Of a DNA stretch of 64,000 nt, positions 11,904 through 23,538 are shown piece after piece. The stretch is from Xylogone sp. PMI_703 (Eukaryota > Ascomycota > Leotiomycetes): NCBI GenBank assembly GCA_021399445.1, contig JAJTUQ010000002.1, positions 3,782,001 through 3,846,000 on the forward strand, given 5' to 3'. Within the stretch, counting starts at the first letter, position 1. The number at the start of each line of letters is the position of its first letter. A program made the translations under genes and the position numbers. The notes beneath the pieces were generated by a model. That model worked only from the letters and a program-made list of their open reading frames with translations, had not been told where the DNA came from and made no database searches.

Positions 11904-13440
11904 GAACTGAGATCCGAATCCCACTTACGGCCCCCGAATATTTCTAGACGGTGGATACTACAAGGCGGCATGATACGTGTGGGCTGAGGAATTGCCCGAA
12001 CAATGCTACCCAACGCCTTGGAACATGTTCTATGTGGACTATAGAGAAGGATGGGGACCTCGAGGAGAAGATTCTGGGTACATGTGCATCAGAGACAGAA
12101 TTGGGTTTTTCGGCGTTATTGGGGTTCAAAAATTGGGCAGGGACCACACCATCCTAGACAGACCAGCCGCGGCGGCACATTTTCAAGGGAGGATATCGTT
12201 CTCAGCATGTGACTGGACCAGCTAAGCGTAGTTCAGGTATGCGTTGTATCATTCAAGCATCTCAAAATTTCCACATCGCCTGTTCACTGGTTGCTGAAGG
12301 CAGATGACAGAGCCTATCATACGCTCTGGAATCTATGCACACATTTCCGAGAGTTAGGCTCTGCGGCAGGTGTCCATTAGGGATCAGCCACGTTCACAGT
12401 TTGCGCGTCGTCATATGTCTTCAATTCCATCTTCATAAAGCTCCCAAGAATCCCATCGACGTTCCTCGCGTTTCCCGTCAACTCTTTTTCTCCTTGATGC
12501 GTTAGTCCAGACTCCCGTTTCCTAGTGCTGACGGCTACGCGCGTACTGGGTAGATCTCAGCACAAAGCCCCTGAGCCTAGCCCCGAAGCGTGCGCAGCCA
12601 GCATGCGCTTAAACGCTCACCTGACGTTTGCAGCCGTCGGCTAGTACCCGTCTCGCCCGTCTACAGCAAAAACAAGCGACAGCTCAAAAACAGAGGACTA
12701 CCCCTCCTGCTCCTTCCTGCGCCCGGTTTTCTTTCTCTTTCCTTCTTTTCCTCACCGTTTTCTCATTCTCTCGGCTTCGCATCAGGGTCGCGCGCTTCTC
12801 CTCGCAACAACCATGGCCGGTGTGAAGATCCCTCTCTTTCCTCGGTAAGACCGCACCAGCTCGGCGCTTGTTGCGAATGGCTACCCCCTTGTTAACACCG
12901 CCCTCGCACGGCCCGCCCCGGCGAACTGAGCGATAAGGCGCCCCAAAGCCGCTCAACGTCACACGATAAGCGCCCGGCTACTCCCGCTGCTTCCCGCCTG
13001 AAGTTCTGCTTCTCGTAGCACATCAATATCACTGGAGCGTTAGTGAATGGCGGCACTCATCAACATGTCACTTGAACAATCACAGTTGGGCTGAGCACTG
13101 TTCCATCGTTTCATCGTTACGTCGTTGTTGCTATCTCTGGAATAAGACCTACAAATTTCAGTTTCCCGTCTTGTTCGCGAACCAGTCAAAACTCGGCTTT
13201 CCCCCCTTATTCAGCCTCATCCTTCGCAACCCCCGAAAAGGACACGCTGCAACAAGGAAAAAACGAATTAGGATCAACGAATGAATACATTATGAAACAA
13301 ATAGGAAATTCCTCCTTCCAACAAAATCTACCCTTGGACGCTTTAGCCCCCAATTCCCCCTGTGCGAGACCCTGGTTAGCTATCTCTTGTTCTGGAAATT
13401 TTCTTTCCTTTTCGGCAGTTCCATTACTTACCGAGCCAAT
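11904..13440. other. convergent intergenic region, possible unassigned transcript
   Basis: About 1.5 kb between the LAMTOR1-like gene (plus) and the Cys/His-rich gene (minus). No protein family is recognised. The C/T-rich stretch 12710-12790, followed by an ATG in strong context at 12813, resembles a 5' leader (separate entry). Confidence 0.45.
12813..13284 (+). other. orphan 5'-leader-like signal with tentative 90-codon spliced ORF
   Basis: A pyrimidine-rich leader precedes CAACCATGG at 12813. The frame reads MAGVKIPLFPR and then stops, and a GTAAGA donor at 12845 overlaps that stop. Joining 12813-12844 to 13044-13284 (acceptor GCGTTAG) gives an open 90-codon frame, but the product resembles nothing I know and the branch site is weak. 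It may be a small unannotated gene, the 5' end of a non-coding RNA, or chance. Confidence 0.2.
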
Positions 13441-13776
13441 TCAACGCAAGTTCAACTTCGTTTGCTCGCGCTGCCATTCCAGCTCACGGATCTCCTGCTC
13501 CAGGTGGGCAATTGTCTCCTCGGACGCCGCAATTGACGCCTTGCGGGAGCTTCCCTCCTTCTTCCATCTCTTGATGCGATCTTGCTCGTTGCGCATGCGC
13601 TTGTACTTTGTCTCCATCTTCTCGCAGGTCTTACACTTACCCGCATGAAGGATGGTGTTCATGACAAGCTTCATGCCGCATGTTTCCCCGGTTCGGTATT
13701 CTTTGGCACAGTGCTGGCGGAAGTGTCCCCACTTGTGGTCGCCGCACTCGTACTGGAATTGGTCGAAGAAGCACAT
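13441..13776 (-). CDS. small conserved fungal Cys/His-rich coiled-coil protein
   Basis: Single coding exon, 111 residues, start MCFFDQFQYECGDHKWGHFR. The N-terminal half has a regular Cys/His pattern (C2, C11, H14, H18, H22, C23, then C33 and a later CKTC pair), suggesting one or two metal-binding knuckles. The C-terminal half is a Lys/Glu/Arg-rich helix likely to form a coiled coil. I have an impression of similar short proteins opening with MCFFDQ in other Pezizomycotina, with no assigned function. A TATATAAATA box on the minus strand near 14071-14080 lies about 300 bp upstream, leaving room for a leader and possibly a 5' UTR intron. Confidence 0.75.
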   Translation of the reverse strand: MCFFDQFQYECGDHKWGHFRQHCAKEYRTGETCGMKLVMNTILHAGKCKTCEKMETKYKRMRNEQDRIKRWKKEGSSRKASIAASEETIAHLEQEIRELEWQREQTKLNLR

Positions 13777-16700
13777 GGTGAGATGGTTCGTGGGATTTCT
13801 ACCCTTCGGTTGTTAGCCGGTTATACCCCGGAGTGCCGATCCGAAACGGACTATGGCCTGTTCCAGGGAACTTACTGGATATCGTTGCTCTGTGATGTGG
13901 TATGCTGGCTGCGTTGGCGGGCCGTGCCGAGAAGGTAGGTAATAGTGTTCAAGGGTCTTGATTGAGGAAGACTTTGTGTTTGAAGATGATGTAGGATAGG
14001 CTTTGATGCTTGGATGAGGAGACTTGATGGCTGATGCTGAGACAGGTTCATGTCGACGGTGGCCATAGCCATATTTATATACCGTTCGGAGTGTCAATTG
14101 CGGACAGGACGGAGAGAACACATCTTCACCATCAACCATCATTGAACTTACGATCCCCCAATTAGCTTCCAACCCATCCCTCCTTCCACGTCTGGTGATT
14201 GTTGCCAACAAGACCTTGCAGTTGTCTTTTCGTCTCAGCCGAAGATGGAGAAGGATCTCCGTGCAAACAAACATGATGCTGATGCCGCCACCATCACAGC
14301 CTGTTTCTTCGTTCTTCTTCCAATCGAATCTCCGCGATTACGTCGTGTTTTGGACATCTTTCCCCCGTGGCCGGCTCCGGGTCAGAAGATCGGTCATCGA
14401 ACGTGTGCAAATTTGCCTTCACATTCAACGGGAAGGGGGGCTTGGTGCCCAACGTTGGTGAAGTTGAACACGGCAGGAGGTCCAGATAGTTTGTTTCCAT
14501 GGCTCCTGCATATGCGGCATACACATGCATATTTCCATCACGTTACAGTTTGTTATTGCTATAATGCTCTTCCTGTTAAGAACGCCACCTTCTTTTGGCT
14601 AATTTCGTTGGCCTGCTACGTGGCCATTCAGGGGCATGCTGTTTCCATCTATTGATGGACACAGGAGAGCAAGTGCTCGATATTGGGGAGGGGGCCAATG
14701 CTCTGGATTTGTGGAGAAGGGGTATTGTCCAACCGTTCTTCCAAACCCCGCACCGGACGGCTCATGATCTGCTGCAAGCTAAGGAATATGCCTTTCGTTT
14801 TGTGAGTATGTCGAGTCTTTTCCGTTTTTCCCGCTGATGAGAGATTCCCCTGAAACCAAAGCATGGCTGGTACGCTTTTCTTCAGTCTATTCCATGATAG
14901 GAGGATCTACCAAACAATGTTTTGCATGAATCATAGCGCTATGGCCACTACCACTCTGGTCTCAAGGAGTGGTAATGGGGCTGGCCTTGATCAGTGATAG
15001 CAAGGCAATTAGGGGGTCTCTTGACTGGCCATTAGGCACTCGTTCTGCTTACATCTGGCCACCACAACGAGCGGCTCTTCACGCTGCGGCCAAGGGGGGC
15101 TCACATACATGATGGGAAATATGTCGAGCCGTGTTATACGCCTCCCCTTGGAGTCGATGTGTTGTCATTGATGGCTTGTGGCAGTGGACAATTGCTCATC
15201 ACACTGCATGAGGCACTCGTGATGATGAACAACCATGATAGGAGTGCTGGCTGATCTCCGGACCTATCGCCACTCAGATGAATCCTCAATATTCTACAAG
15301 AAGATCTTATGTCCGCTAAGGGGCTGGTTAATCTTTCCAATGGGGGTCTCACTGACGTGGCGAGCTTAGTTTGGCTCATTTTGTCCGCCGAGATGTGTTC
15401 AGACCTTGGGCTCCAACGCACTTTAAGCTAGGTAGCACACTTTTCTATCACAATATGCAGAGATTTAGCAAACTTGGATTCCGTTGGAAACGGAGTGTTG
15501 GCTTTTGCACGGACGGAGAAGGCCATATTCTGCTGCTGCAGGATTTGTGCTCATGATTCTAGGCTCTACAGTCCCCTCGGGATCTGCTAATTACGATTGT
15601 CCCTGTGTTATTCGCTCGAGGCAATTTCTGCAACCCCCAGATGGTGACGATGATGAATTTTGCGAGGTGGAAGTGGCATGGCAAAACTAGCCCCTGTACT
15701 TGGATCATAACACACTCCCCTCCTTTTGCTCTGCCCAGGGGGTTGCAAGAGAGACGGGCCAGAATTGAGGCGGTTTTTAGTAAACAGTGAGAGAAAAAGA
15801 GACAACTCAATTGACACGGATCAAGGTTGTAAGGGGCAAAATGTCAAGCGGTCTATGCGTTAATTGTGCACAAAGGAGGGTTCATGTTGCAACTTTCCCC
15901 TTAATTTTTGTACCGTAGATGTCGAGAAATGCAAGCAATTCGTTGTCATCCTTGAAAGCCAATTGTTGGACAAAAAGACTGTGGGCCGTAGCCGATGTTT
16001 ACTAACACTTTTTTTGGCTTGTCCCTGCCTTCCCAAGCGGCGTGACGGGAAGTTCTGTAAACACACACAGCCGGCCTCCTGAGAGACCAAGCGAGCGAGC
16101 AGCCTCATTTCTGCAGCCCCCAAAGAGCAGGTGCCTTGCGCTGGGGCCGTGGAGAATTGGCAAACTCTGCGCCGAACCTACTCCCCCATCTCCAGACGTT
16201 TTATGAACGACGTTGAAATTTGCTCGGCTGAGGTTCCTTTTCTTCGGGTCACGTTAAATCATGTGTCAAGTAGTGTCTGCGGTCAGCGGGAGTAAGTCTG
16301 GAGCAATTGGCCCAATAATCGTGCAGAAGTCCACTGGTACCGTTCATCTAAGTGCGATGCAGCCTCACCATAGAGATTGAGAGGGCCGCCATAGCCTGGT
16401 GATTGGCGCTTGCGCCTTCGGAAGAGGCTGCGGCTTCCACTCTTCTTCCACTCTTCTTCTGTCCTGCTGGCACCGGCCGGGGTTGGGCATCTACGGGAAA
16501 AAAGGTGCCTGTCAGACATAACAGGCGCGTGGATCAGAAGGAAGAAAATGACCGTACCTAAGTTCCCCTCGCCTGGGGCCGTACAGTGAAATGCGCCATG
16601 TATGCCATATTGTGGGCCGCCTACCAAGGCCATTGATTAATGGGGGGCCTACGTCGTCCTGCTTTCGCTGCTCCCTCCGTTCGTGATTGTCTTTGTCACT

Positions 16701-18171
16701 TTCCGCCGCTCCGCATCCGGCCCTCTGGCCCTCTGGCCTCGTCTGCTGTGGCCCATTGCTGGCCTGGCAGTGGGCCCATCGGTCGATATCGATGATCGAT
16801 GCCGGCATAGGACTGCACAGCCCAAGTTGCACCTGCGAAGCCCATGTGTGATGTGCAGATGCAGAGGACCGCAGGCTTGGTCGCATTTCCAGCGAGCACA
16901 AAGAAAGACGAAGCAAGAGTAAATCAGTTCAGGTGTGGCCTCGAGAACCCGCAATCCTCCTCGCATACGGAGTACTCAAGGATGTGTGCGTGTGTGCGTT
17001 CTTTGCCCCTCGATCATCTATCACATTATTCTGGCAGCTGCATCGTCCCTCCTTTGCCTACCCACTAGCGAGGTCCCTGGCCCTGCAAATTGTTGTCCAA
17101 GATGTTCGCCATTCTTTCGGCAGCGATCCATGCAATCGCCGTCATATCTACAACGAGGCACGTCCTGCCCAGATGAGCTGGCCTTCGTGGCCAGGACAGC
17201 CCCAGAATGGGTTCAACGCACCCAATCATGCCGAGCTAGACCGGGGAAACGGCGCTGTCTGGCCCTTGTTGGGCAGACGATTCCGCGCAGATACCTAGAG
17301 CCCCCCGGTGGATGCCCTTGGATCTGGGCCTCGAGAGTACATCGGACCTTCTCCAATCAGGAAGATGGAGAATCAATGGCGTGGCAGCGAGCTCCCAGTG
17401 GATATGGCAAACGCAGAGGAGCGCTTGCTGCTGGAATCATAGGCAGCCCTGGAATCCACGTAGTTCACGTGCTGGAGCGAGCCTCTGGTCTGGCAGTGTG
17501 ATCTGCCGGCATATCGTCGTACAATGCAGTACGTCCTTCTGGCTTGCTGCTGGTCGCGATTTTGGTGTTTCGCAGCGCTCAGCGGGCCCCCCTTTCCTTC
17601 CAATGGCGGGCAAGGAGAAAGAGACAGTTGCATGCCGGATTGCATGGCTGTGATTTTTGCCAAAAGAGAACTCGGGGAAAATTGAGATCAGAGTGAAGCG
17701 TAAGCAGGAATTGCGACCTACCGTGGACATACAGTACCTTGGAATGCGTGTTGCATCTTGGTTGAAGCAGAAATGTAAATTTCTCTTGACCGCGCGCTTC
17801 TACCTCTTGGATGGGAAAGATGCGCCCGCTCCAGACGCGTTTCAGGGGAGCTTGCGCATTGACCGGAGTGGACCACCGTAGCGGTTGCCTGTGGTGGTAC
17901 TGGTACCTGTACCTGGCTGATGCGTCGCCCTTGTGCGGAGGTACCTATCTATTATTACCCCGCCACGCGACACAGCCGACTGACCTCAGTCCATAATACT
18001 ACTCATCACGAGTTTCACCAGCTGTTTCGCTCCCAGCATTAGAATAGTTCTTAGCAGGCCCAGGACGCAGGTCATCTACATTGACGTTAAATCTACATTT
18101 GAAGCCTTTTTGCAATTTTCATTCATACCACATTACAGATATCACAGTCCCTTGCGTGCCGCGCATCTTGA
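13777..18171. other. 4.4-kb gene-poor region
   Basis: No convincing coding sequence. Long open frames occur (for example 16935-17501 plus and 16512-16916 minus), but they overlap in several frames, lack domains and reflect low stop density in GC-richer sequence. It lies between two divergent genes. No terminal repeats, reverse-transcriptase or transposase motifs were seen. Confidence 0.5.
14071..14080 (-). promoter_or_regulatory. TATA box of the 13441-13776 gene
   Basis: The minus strand reads TATATAAATA about 300 bp upstream of the ATG of the small Cys/His-rich gene. Assignment is by position and consensus only. Confidence 0.45.
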
Positions 18172-19070
18172 ATGGCTGTTCCCGAGCTCCAGGCGGCCGT
18201 GGACGCCGGCAGGAGCAATATGACAGCTTCACCATTTACTCCTCCTTCTCCTAAATCCCTTTCCCTTTTCCCAGATGAACTTATACTCCACATCTTATCA
18301 TATCTTGATATCCCTGATCTCCTCAATGCTTCCAGAGTGCGTTCATATTATATACTTATGCTTCCTCTCCATCACGTCCTATGGCCCCCATTCCTACCCG
18401 TACAAGTCTCTCTAACACCTCACTCTGTTCACAGACAGACCATCATATCCGTACACTCTCTATCGATCCACTTCTTCATGTCTCCCGCCTGGCCCGCGCT
18501 TCCTGTCTCCTGGAGCACTACATACCCATCCGGCCTCCTCTGTCTGAACTCATGGCCCACCAGATCTACATCACCCGAACCACTCTCGCAGCACGAAACT
18601 TAGGCCGAAACCTCATCAAGATCAAGCTGAACCGCAGTCTTCTCAAGAGACCCTCGCCGGAATCTCTCGTTGACAAGGGCGTGCTCCCAGCTGAATGTCT
18701 CTATCGCACAAGCAAGGACGGCACTGGAACCTGCGTAGGCGCGCGGTGGGTCGCCCCAACGCTCATCGAGACCAAGCGGCGCATCGAGAAGGAGAAAGTC
18801 AAGGACATGCTTCGGCACTGGGTCGAGGAGTGGAGACGCAAGGGCTCTGAGATGAACGACGAGCAGCACGGCAGTGAGTACTCTAGACCGAATGTCAGAC
18901 GGCTGGCGAGGCGCTTTGCTAGGGAGAGCAGCAGGACTGGGGCGGCTAGCAGTGTCGAAGTGCCCAGGTGGGGGCGGAAACTGCAGCAGAAGGAGAATCC
19001 ACCCAGGGCGAAAGTACTTGGGTTGAAGCGATTCTGGGAGAAGGTTGGACGAGAGGGCCAGGGGCCGTGA
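18172..19070 (+). CDS. F-box protein (second)
   Basis: Exons 18172-18336 and 18435-19070, giving 266 residues. The F-box spans the intron: 'LSLFPDELILHILSYLDIPDLLNASR' joins 'TDHHIRTLSIDPLL'. The next segment 'LLEHYIPIRPPLSELMAHQIYITRTT' is a typical continuation in short fungal F-box proteins. The C-terminal half is very rich in Arg, Lys and Glu with no repeat domain. The donor is GTGCGT and the acceptor TTCACAG. It is likely an SCF ubiquitin-ligase adaptor. It is unrelated in sequence to the F-box protein at 9389 beyond the F-box itself. Confidence 0.75.
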
Positions 19071-20417
19071 GTGAGAGAGAGACTATCTGCCACCACTAAT
19101 GTATGTCTTATGTCTGGGTAATTCTTGGGAGTCTAGGTTTGGCGATGATATTGACGGCACTTTATGCATCCATATGTTTTGTTTTCAAGGGTAGTCTGGG
19201 TTTTGGACATGGATATATATATGATATTTGGGAAAACGAGATTGCATCAAACGAATCTACTACATTACAACTCATCTTCACTGTGCAATCACATTAAAAT
19301 CATAAAACCTGGAAAACTTACCTCGTACCATCTCAGAGAAACTAATAAAATATCCCCCAAAAAACCGCTGCTCGCAAGATGGGATGTTTTTAGAACCGGC
19401 AGTGTTCCTAGCAGATTAGCCATGCCACGTTGCGCTGGATGACGATGAACGGTGCGCCGACTCTGACCGAACCAACCCAAAGGGTCCAAGGTACGGAGAG
19501 TACCATGAGCAAATGAACTAATGCTACAGACTGCGAGAACGTGTGCGAATTGCCGGCCCGGGAATTCACCTGTCTAAATCAGCATAAGACAGACAAATAG
19601 GATCAATGGTCGGATGTTGACGAAAAGAATCCAACCGAGGCTACTGTACGGTACTGTATCAATCAGTTGTCAGCAAACACGAAAGAGACTAAGTAAAGTA
19701 AGAAACTAAATAATAGCTGGAGGGTGAAAAAACCAATAGGGGCATTCGAGGCAAAGACGGGAAGAGAGTGCTAATGTAGCTAAGATAAGACTGCAATTGA
19801 GCCAGCTCGTGGAACAATGCCATTGAGTGAATGCTTTTCTGTAGCCCCGCACTTTTGAGAAGTTCTCCTGGGTTATCGTAGGAGGATGAAGCCACGAGAT
19901 GGGCTTGAGTTGGAGTTGGAGGTGAGTTGGGAGTTGAGTTCGTCTCGACTCGTGCTCCACTGCCACCTGGGAAGAGGGATGCGTTGTGGCTGCGTGGTAG
20001 GGAGGGCGAGAGGGGGATTGTTGAGCCTGGGGCAGGAATAGGGCTGAGTAGTGTGGGTGGACCCTTTGACCCTTTGAAGGATGGCAGGATCACGATGCTG
20101 GCTGTGGCATCTTGATTTTGAGATTAGATTAGATTCCCCGGAATTGGAGATGAGTTCATTTAGAATCGAATTTGCATTTGATGGACGAACATGAGCATTT
20201 ACTTATCCTTACGACCCGGGGGGGGGGGAGGGGGGGGGGGGGGATCAATCAAACCCCAGACGCCCAAAATCTACCGGATATCATATTTAATATTTTGTGT
20301 ACTAAGTCATAACTTTATTCTATCCCTTACATAGATCTATCTGTCGACATAAGACGAGACGCATGCTGCATCGAAGCCTAAAATATCACACATTCTTCAT
20401 GGCATATATTTATCCAT
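19071..20417. other. convergent intergenic region
   Basis: About 1.35 kb between the second F-box gene and GPI16. It includes a poly-G tract at 20218-20243 and GTAC-rich motifs near 19485-19505 and 19640-19660. A 134-codon frame on the minus strand (19689-20093) lacks an ATG start. Confidence 0.5.
20218..20243 (+). repeat. poly-G tract (G11-A-G14)
   Basis: Eleven Gs, one A, then fourteen Gs, in an otherwise AT-rich spacer about 170 bp beyond the GPI16 stop. Such tracts can form G-quadruplexes, and their length is often unreliable in assemblies. Confidence 0.9.
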
Positions 20418-22271
20418 TTACTGGTCTTTCTTTGTACTCTTCTCTCCCTTTTTGCTGAACTTCTGCGCCAGTCGACTTATCGTGGCCGCAATCCTTAGTC
20501 GCACGGCTTTTACGTCCCACTGATCCGTCTCATCGGCAGCTACAAGCCTGCGGATCAGTAAATTGAAAATCATGCCAAACGCCAGCGCCATGACTGTGCT
20601 CGTTAGGATAATAACATTATATGGCATACTGAAATCTGGAGTAGGTAATGGTAACAATAGAGATGTCGTCCGGATTGCCACGTCTCCAATTGTGATAACT
20701 GCCGGTGCGATGTCGAATCCTCGATTCGCATCAGGTGGATACTCAGTGTATCGCAAGATGGCCTTCTCGAAATCGTAGGTCAAGACCACTCTCGAATTTG
20801 CGGGGATTCGCATGCGAATTTCAAGTTGAGTTCCACGTTTTCGATCTAGTGCCGGTCGGTAGTACATCTCTTCTATTACATCTCCATCATCTGTCCCATT
20901 TATCTTAGCCTTCAGTGTATGGAGATATAGCTTCATAAACCATGGCAGCGATTCCATGTAGACAAAATCCACAGCATCAGTTGGAGAAGGGTTTGTTAAT
21001 ATGGTTTGAACGCCTCCACGCTCTTGCCCGTATCCAGTAAATGACCGTTCGGCATATAGTAGGGGCTCTTCTAATGGCGATCGTTCACTGGTCGCTTCAT
21101 GGGGTAATATCAACTCAAAGTCCTCCTCAGGGGTAAGCTCGAAACATCGCATGAAGCCGGTGTCATCCTTATGTTCATGGGCTCCAGCGGAAGTAAATAC
21201 TGCACGTGAATGTGGCACGGCAATACAGACGGGATCTTCGCCCTGCTTTGCTATAGGGCATGATCCCTTGAGGGTATGACCAAAAATCTCGGAAATTGAC
21301 CATCCTTCCTCGTTCAATTCAGAGTCAATTGGATAGCAGGTATCATGCGAATTGTATGGCTTTGATTCGTCGCAGTGAAGTTGATCTGCTGGGATTGGCC
21401 GAGGAATAGGATCACCTATGATTGATTAGCCCATGCATCTAGAACATAGTTATGATTTCCCATACCTCGTGGGCGCTTTGACCTATGTATGTCAAGAACC
21501 ATATCAATTGTTTGCGTTATTTCCAGCTGGCATTCACTACTATCTGGAGGGCACACAGGCCGCACATCAATGGACATACTTTGCCATGATGCATCGAACA
21601 GCTTATGCCCATCAAGCAGGCTAGATACCCCAGCCTTGCCCTTACAAGGAAGCAATTTTAGAAAGGGAGTCAGATTTTCTGTGCAGACAACTTCTCTGGG
21701 AAGCGTGCCATGAAGTAAATGTAGATTTGATAAAGTAGAATTCGAATGGTCCCCGCCAGGTTGGAAGGACATAACCGGTCGAATAGTTCTTGTGGAATCA
21801 ATAAAGTTTAATGATGCGCAGAAGAGGCCAGACAACGCATTTGTCAACGTTAGCCATCGGCCATCAGCCCTAATGCGATCAGTTTAACCTTCACATGGGA
21901 CCAAATACCACTCACTCCTCGTCCGTCTCTGCCTCGACCCAGGCCCATAACTCTACGCCCGTGCCTCCTTCCTTTGCGCCTCCCCAAGGCCGGGCTCCCC
22001 ACCTCTCTGCATCCCAGCGTCCGAGACTGAACCTCAGATGTAATTCACGTGTATTGGCATGCTGGAGAATTTGCCCAAGTGACCTCGGAAAATACTGGAA
22101 ATTCTGTTTTTCGAACGCGGAGAAGCTGGTGTTGCTTTGGAAGCTGAACGAGGCTAGCAGTAGAGAAGTAGGTAACGGTCTCAGGAGAAGTCGTTCATGG
22201 TAATCTGAAGAGCAATATGCGAAACTGAGGAATGTGCTCAAGAAGACCAGTAAGGACAGTAATTGGTGCAT
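20418..22271 (-). CDS. GPI16: GPI transamidase subunit Gpi16 (PIG-T)
   Basis: Exons 21916-22271, 21466-21869 and 20418-21415, giving 585 residues. A cleavable signal peptide opens the protein (MHQLLSLLVFLSTFLSFAYC). The luminal domain carries PIG-T family blocks: 'YHERLLLRPLP', 'LGRWDAERWGARPWGG', 'GRWLTLTNALSGLFCASLNFID', 'DMVLDIHRSKRPRG'-like sequence, 'RSFTGYGQERGG' and 'PWFMKLYLHTL'. One C-terminal membrane segment (about residues 530-552) is followed by a short Lys-rich cytosolic tail. The GPI transamidase complex attaches GPI anchors to proteins in the ER, and Gpi16 is disulfide-linked to the catalytic Gpi8. It shares a 230-bp divergent promoter with LUC7. Confidence 0.93.
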
Positions 22272-22454
22272 GGCAGCTTGGCAACTAGTGCCAGAATTGT
22301 GTCAAGGCGCAATCATTGAATGAAGTGTTTGGGGAATGCTTAAAGATGATGCATGTGTCCTAATAATTTTAGGCGGGAGCCTCGGGGCTGGGCTCGCAGG
22401 GCTGAAAATTGGCGTGTGGCAGCCGCGCCAGGATTTCGATAAAGCTTCAAACAT

Positions 22455-22466
22455 CTTAAGCTCAAG
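22455..22466 (+). promoter_or_regulatory. CTTAAGCTCAAG element upstream of LUC7
   Basis: This near-palindromic 12-mer lies 35-46 bp before the LUC7 ATG, inside the GPI16/LUC7 divergent promoter. The identical 12-mer occurs at 26424-26435 before the proteasome gene. A function is inferred only from the shared position. Confidence 0.35.
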
Positions 22467-22500
22467 CCAACCACATCTTTGACACGCCACTAGCACCAAG

Positions 22501-23538
22501 ATGGCGGCAGAGCAAAGAAAGCTTTTAGGTATGGTCCCATGGCTAATACTCTAGAATTAACTAGATCTTTAAGGCCAGATGAGCTAGAATTGTTCGATCT
22601 GCATTTCTCTTCAGACGGTTTGCTAACTCAAATCACCCAGAGCAACTTATGGGCGCTGGAGCCTCCTCTCGAGCAGCGCAATTATCCATCACAGATCCTA
22701 AAGTATGCCGATCATTTCTTGTTGGCACTTGTCCACACGACTTATTCACAAACACGAAACAAGATCTTGGACCATGTCCGAAAGTACACAGCGAGCCGTT
22801 AAAGGCAGAATACGAAGCTGCCTCTCCTGCAGAGAAACAGCGATGGGGCTTTGAATATGACTACATGAGGGATCTTCAAAAATATATCGATGACTGCAAT
22901 CGAAGGATCGATGTTGCGCAACGCAGGCTGGAGAAGACCCCCGATGAGATACGGCAGACGAATGCATTGGTTTGTCCACAGCTGATCCTATCCATGCCAG
23001 ACAAAATATGCTGACTCCAATGCTCTAGTTGAAACAAATATCAGATCTCTCAAAGTCTATCGAAACAGGTTTACTTGAAATCCAAGTACTAGGTGAATCA
23101 TCAGAGGTATCGCGAGCTTACGAAGAGTTCTTCAGAATCCGACAAGCCATGCAGACCAAAGCGGACAAAGAGCGCGAGTTGAAGGCCTTATCAGATACCA
23201 GTGGTCCTTCGGGTCACCAGAAACTCCAGGTGTGCGATGTATGCGGCGCGTACCTCTCTCGATTGGACAACGATCGAAGATTGGCAGATCACTTCTACGG
23301 AAAGATGCATCTGGGTTATGCTCAGATGAGGAAGACGTATGATGCTTTCCCCAAAGAACTGAAGGGCCGACCAAGACCTGTGGAGCACGACCTTGACTCC
23401 CCGCGTGGCGGTTACGACGGTGGTGGATATGGAGATGGTGGTTACGGTGGGAGAGGTGGTGGCGGTTATGGAGGTCGTGGTGGAGGTAGAGGCGGGTTCA
23501 GAGGGAGGGGAGGAAGGGGATTCAGAGGAGGGTGGTGA
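22501..23538 (+). CDS. LUC7: U1 snRNP-associated splicing factor Luc7
   Basis: Exons 22501-22528, 22641-22969 and 23029-23538, giving 288 residues. The start is MAAEQRKLLEQLMG. The first CCCH zinc finger uses C32, C40, C55 and H59 ('VCRSFLVGTCPHDLF'). A coiled-coil stretch follows at about residues 80-170. The second finger is C2H2-like: C188, C191, H207 and H213 ('VCDVCGAYLSRLDNDRRLADH'). The tail from about 240 is Gly/Arg/Tyr-rich (RGG-like). Luc7 contacts the 5' splice site/U1 snRNA duplex and tunes 5' splice-site choice. The RGG tail is longer than in yeast Luc7. Confidence 0.95.

Noticed and set aside
11951..12225. Plus-strand ORFs and a string ACATGTGCATCAGAGACAG resembling the Nextera adapter end
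   Set aside because: The match to the adapter is imperfect at several positions, and the surrounding sequence is continuous. The ORFs resemble no known protein.
12590..12895. 101-codon plus-strand ORF
   Set aside because: It covers the pyrimidine-rich leader-like region in another frame, and the Ser/Phe-rich product reflects base composition.
16935..17501. 188-codon plus-strand ORF
   Set aside because: Three overlapping frames are open at once, which points to low stop density. There is no domain, signal peptide or codon-use support.
19689..20093. 134-codon minus-strand ORF rich in Pro/Ser
   Set aside because: It starts at GTG, the frame has a stop shortly upstream with no ATG between, and the product is low-complexity.
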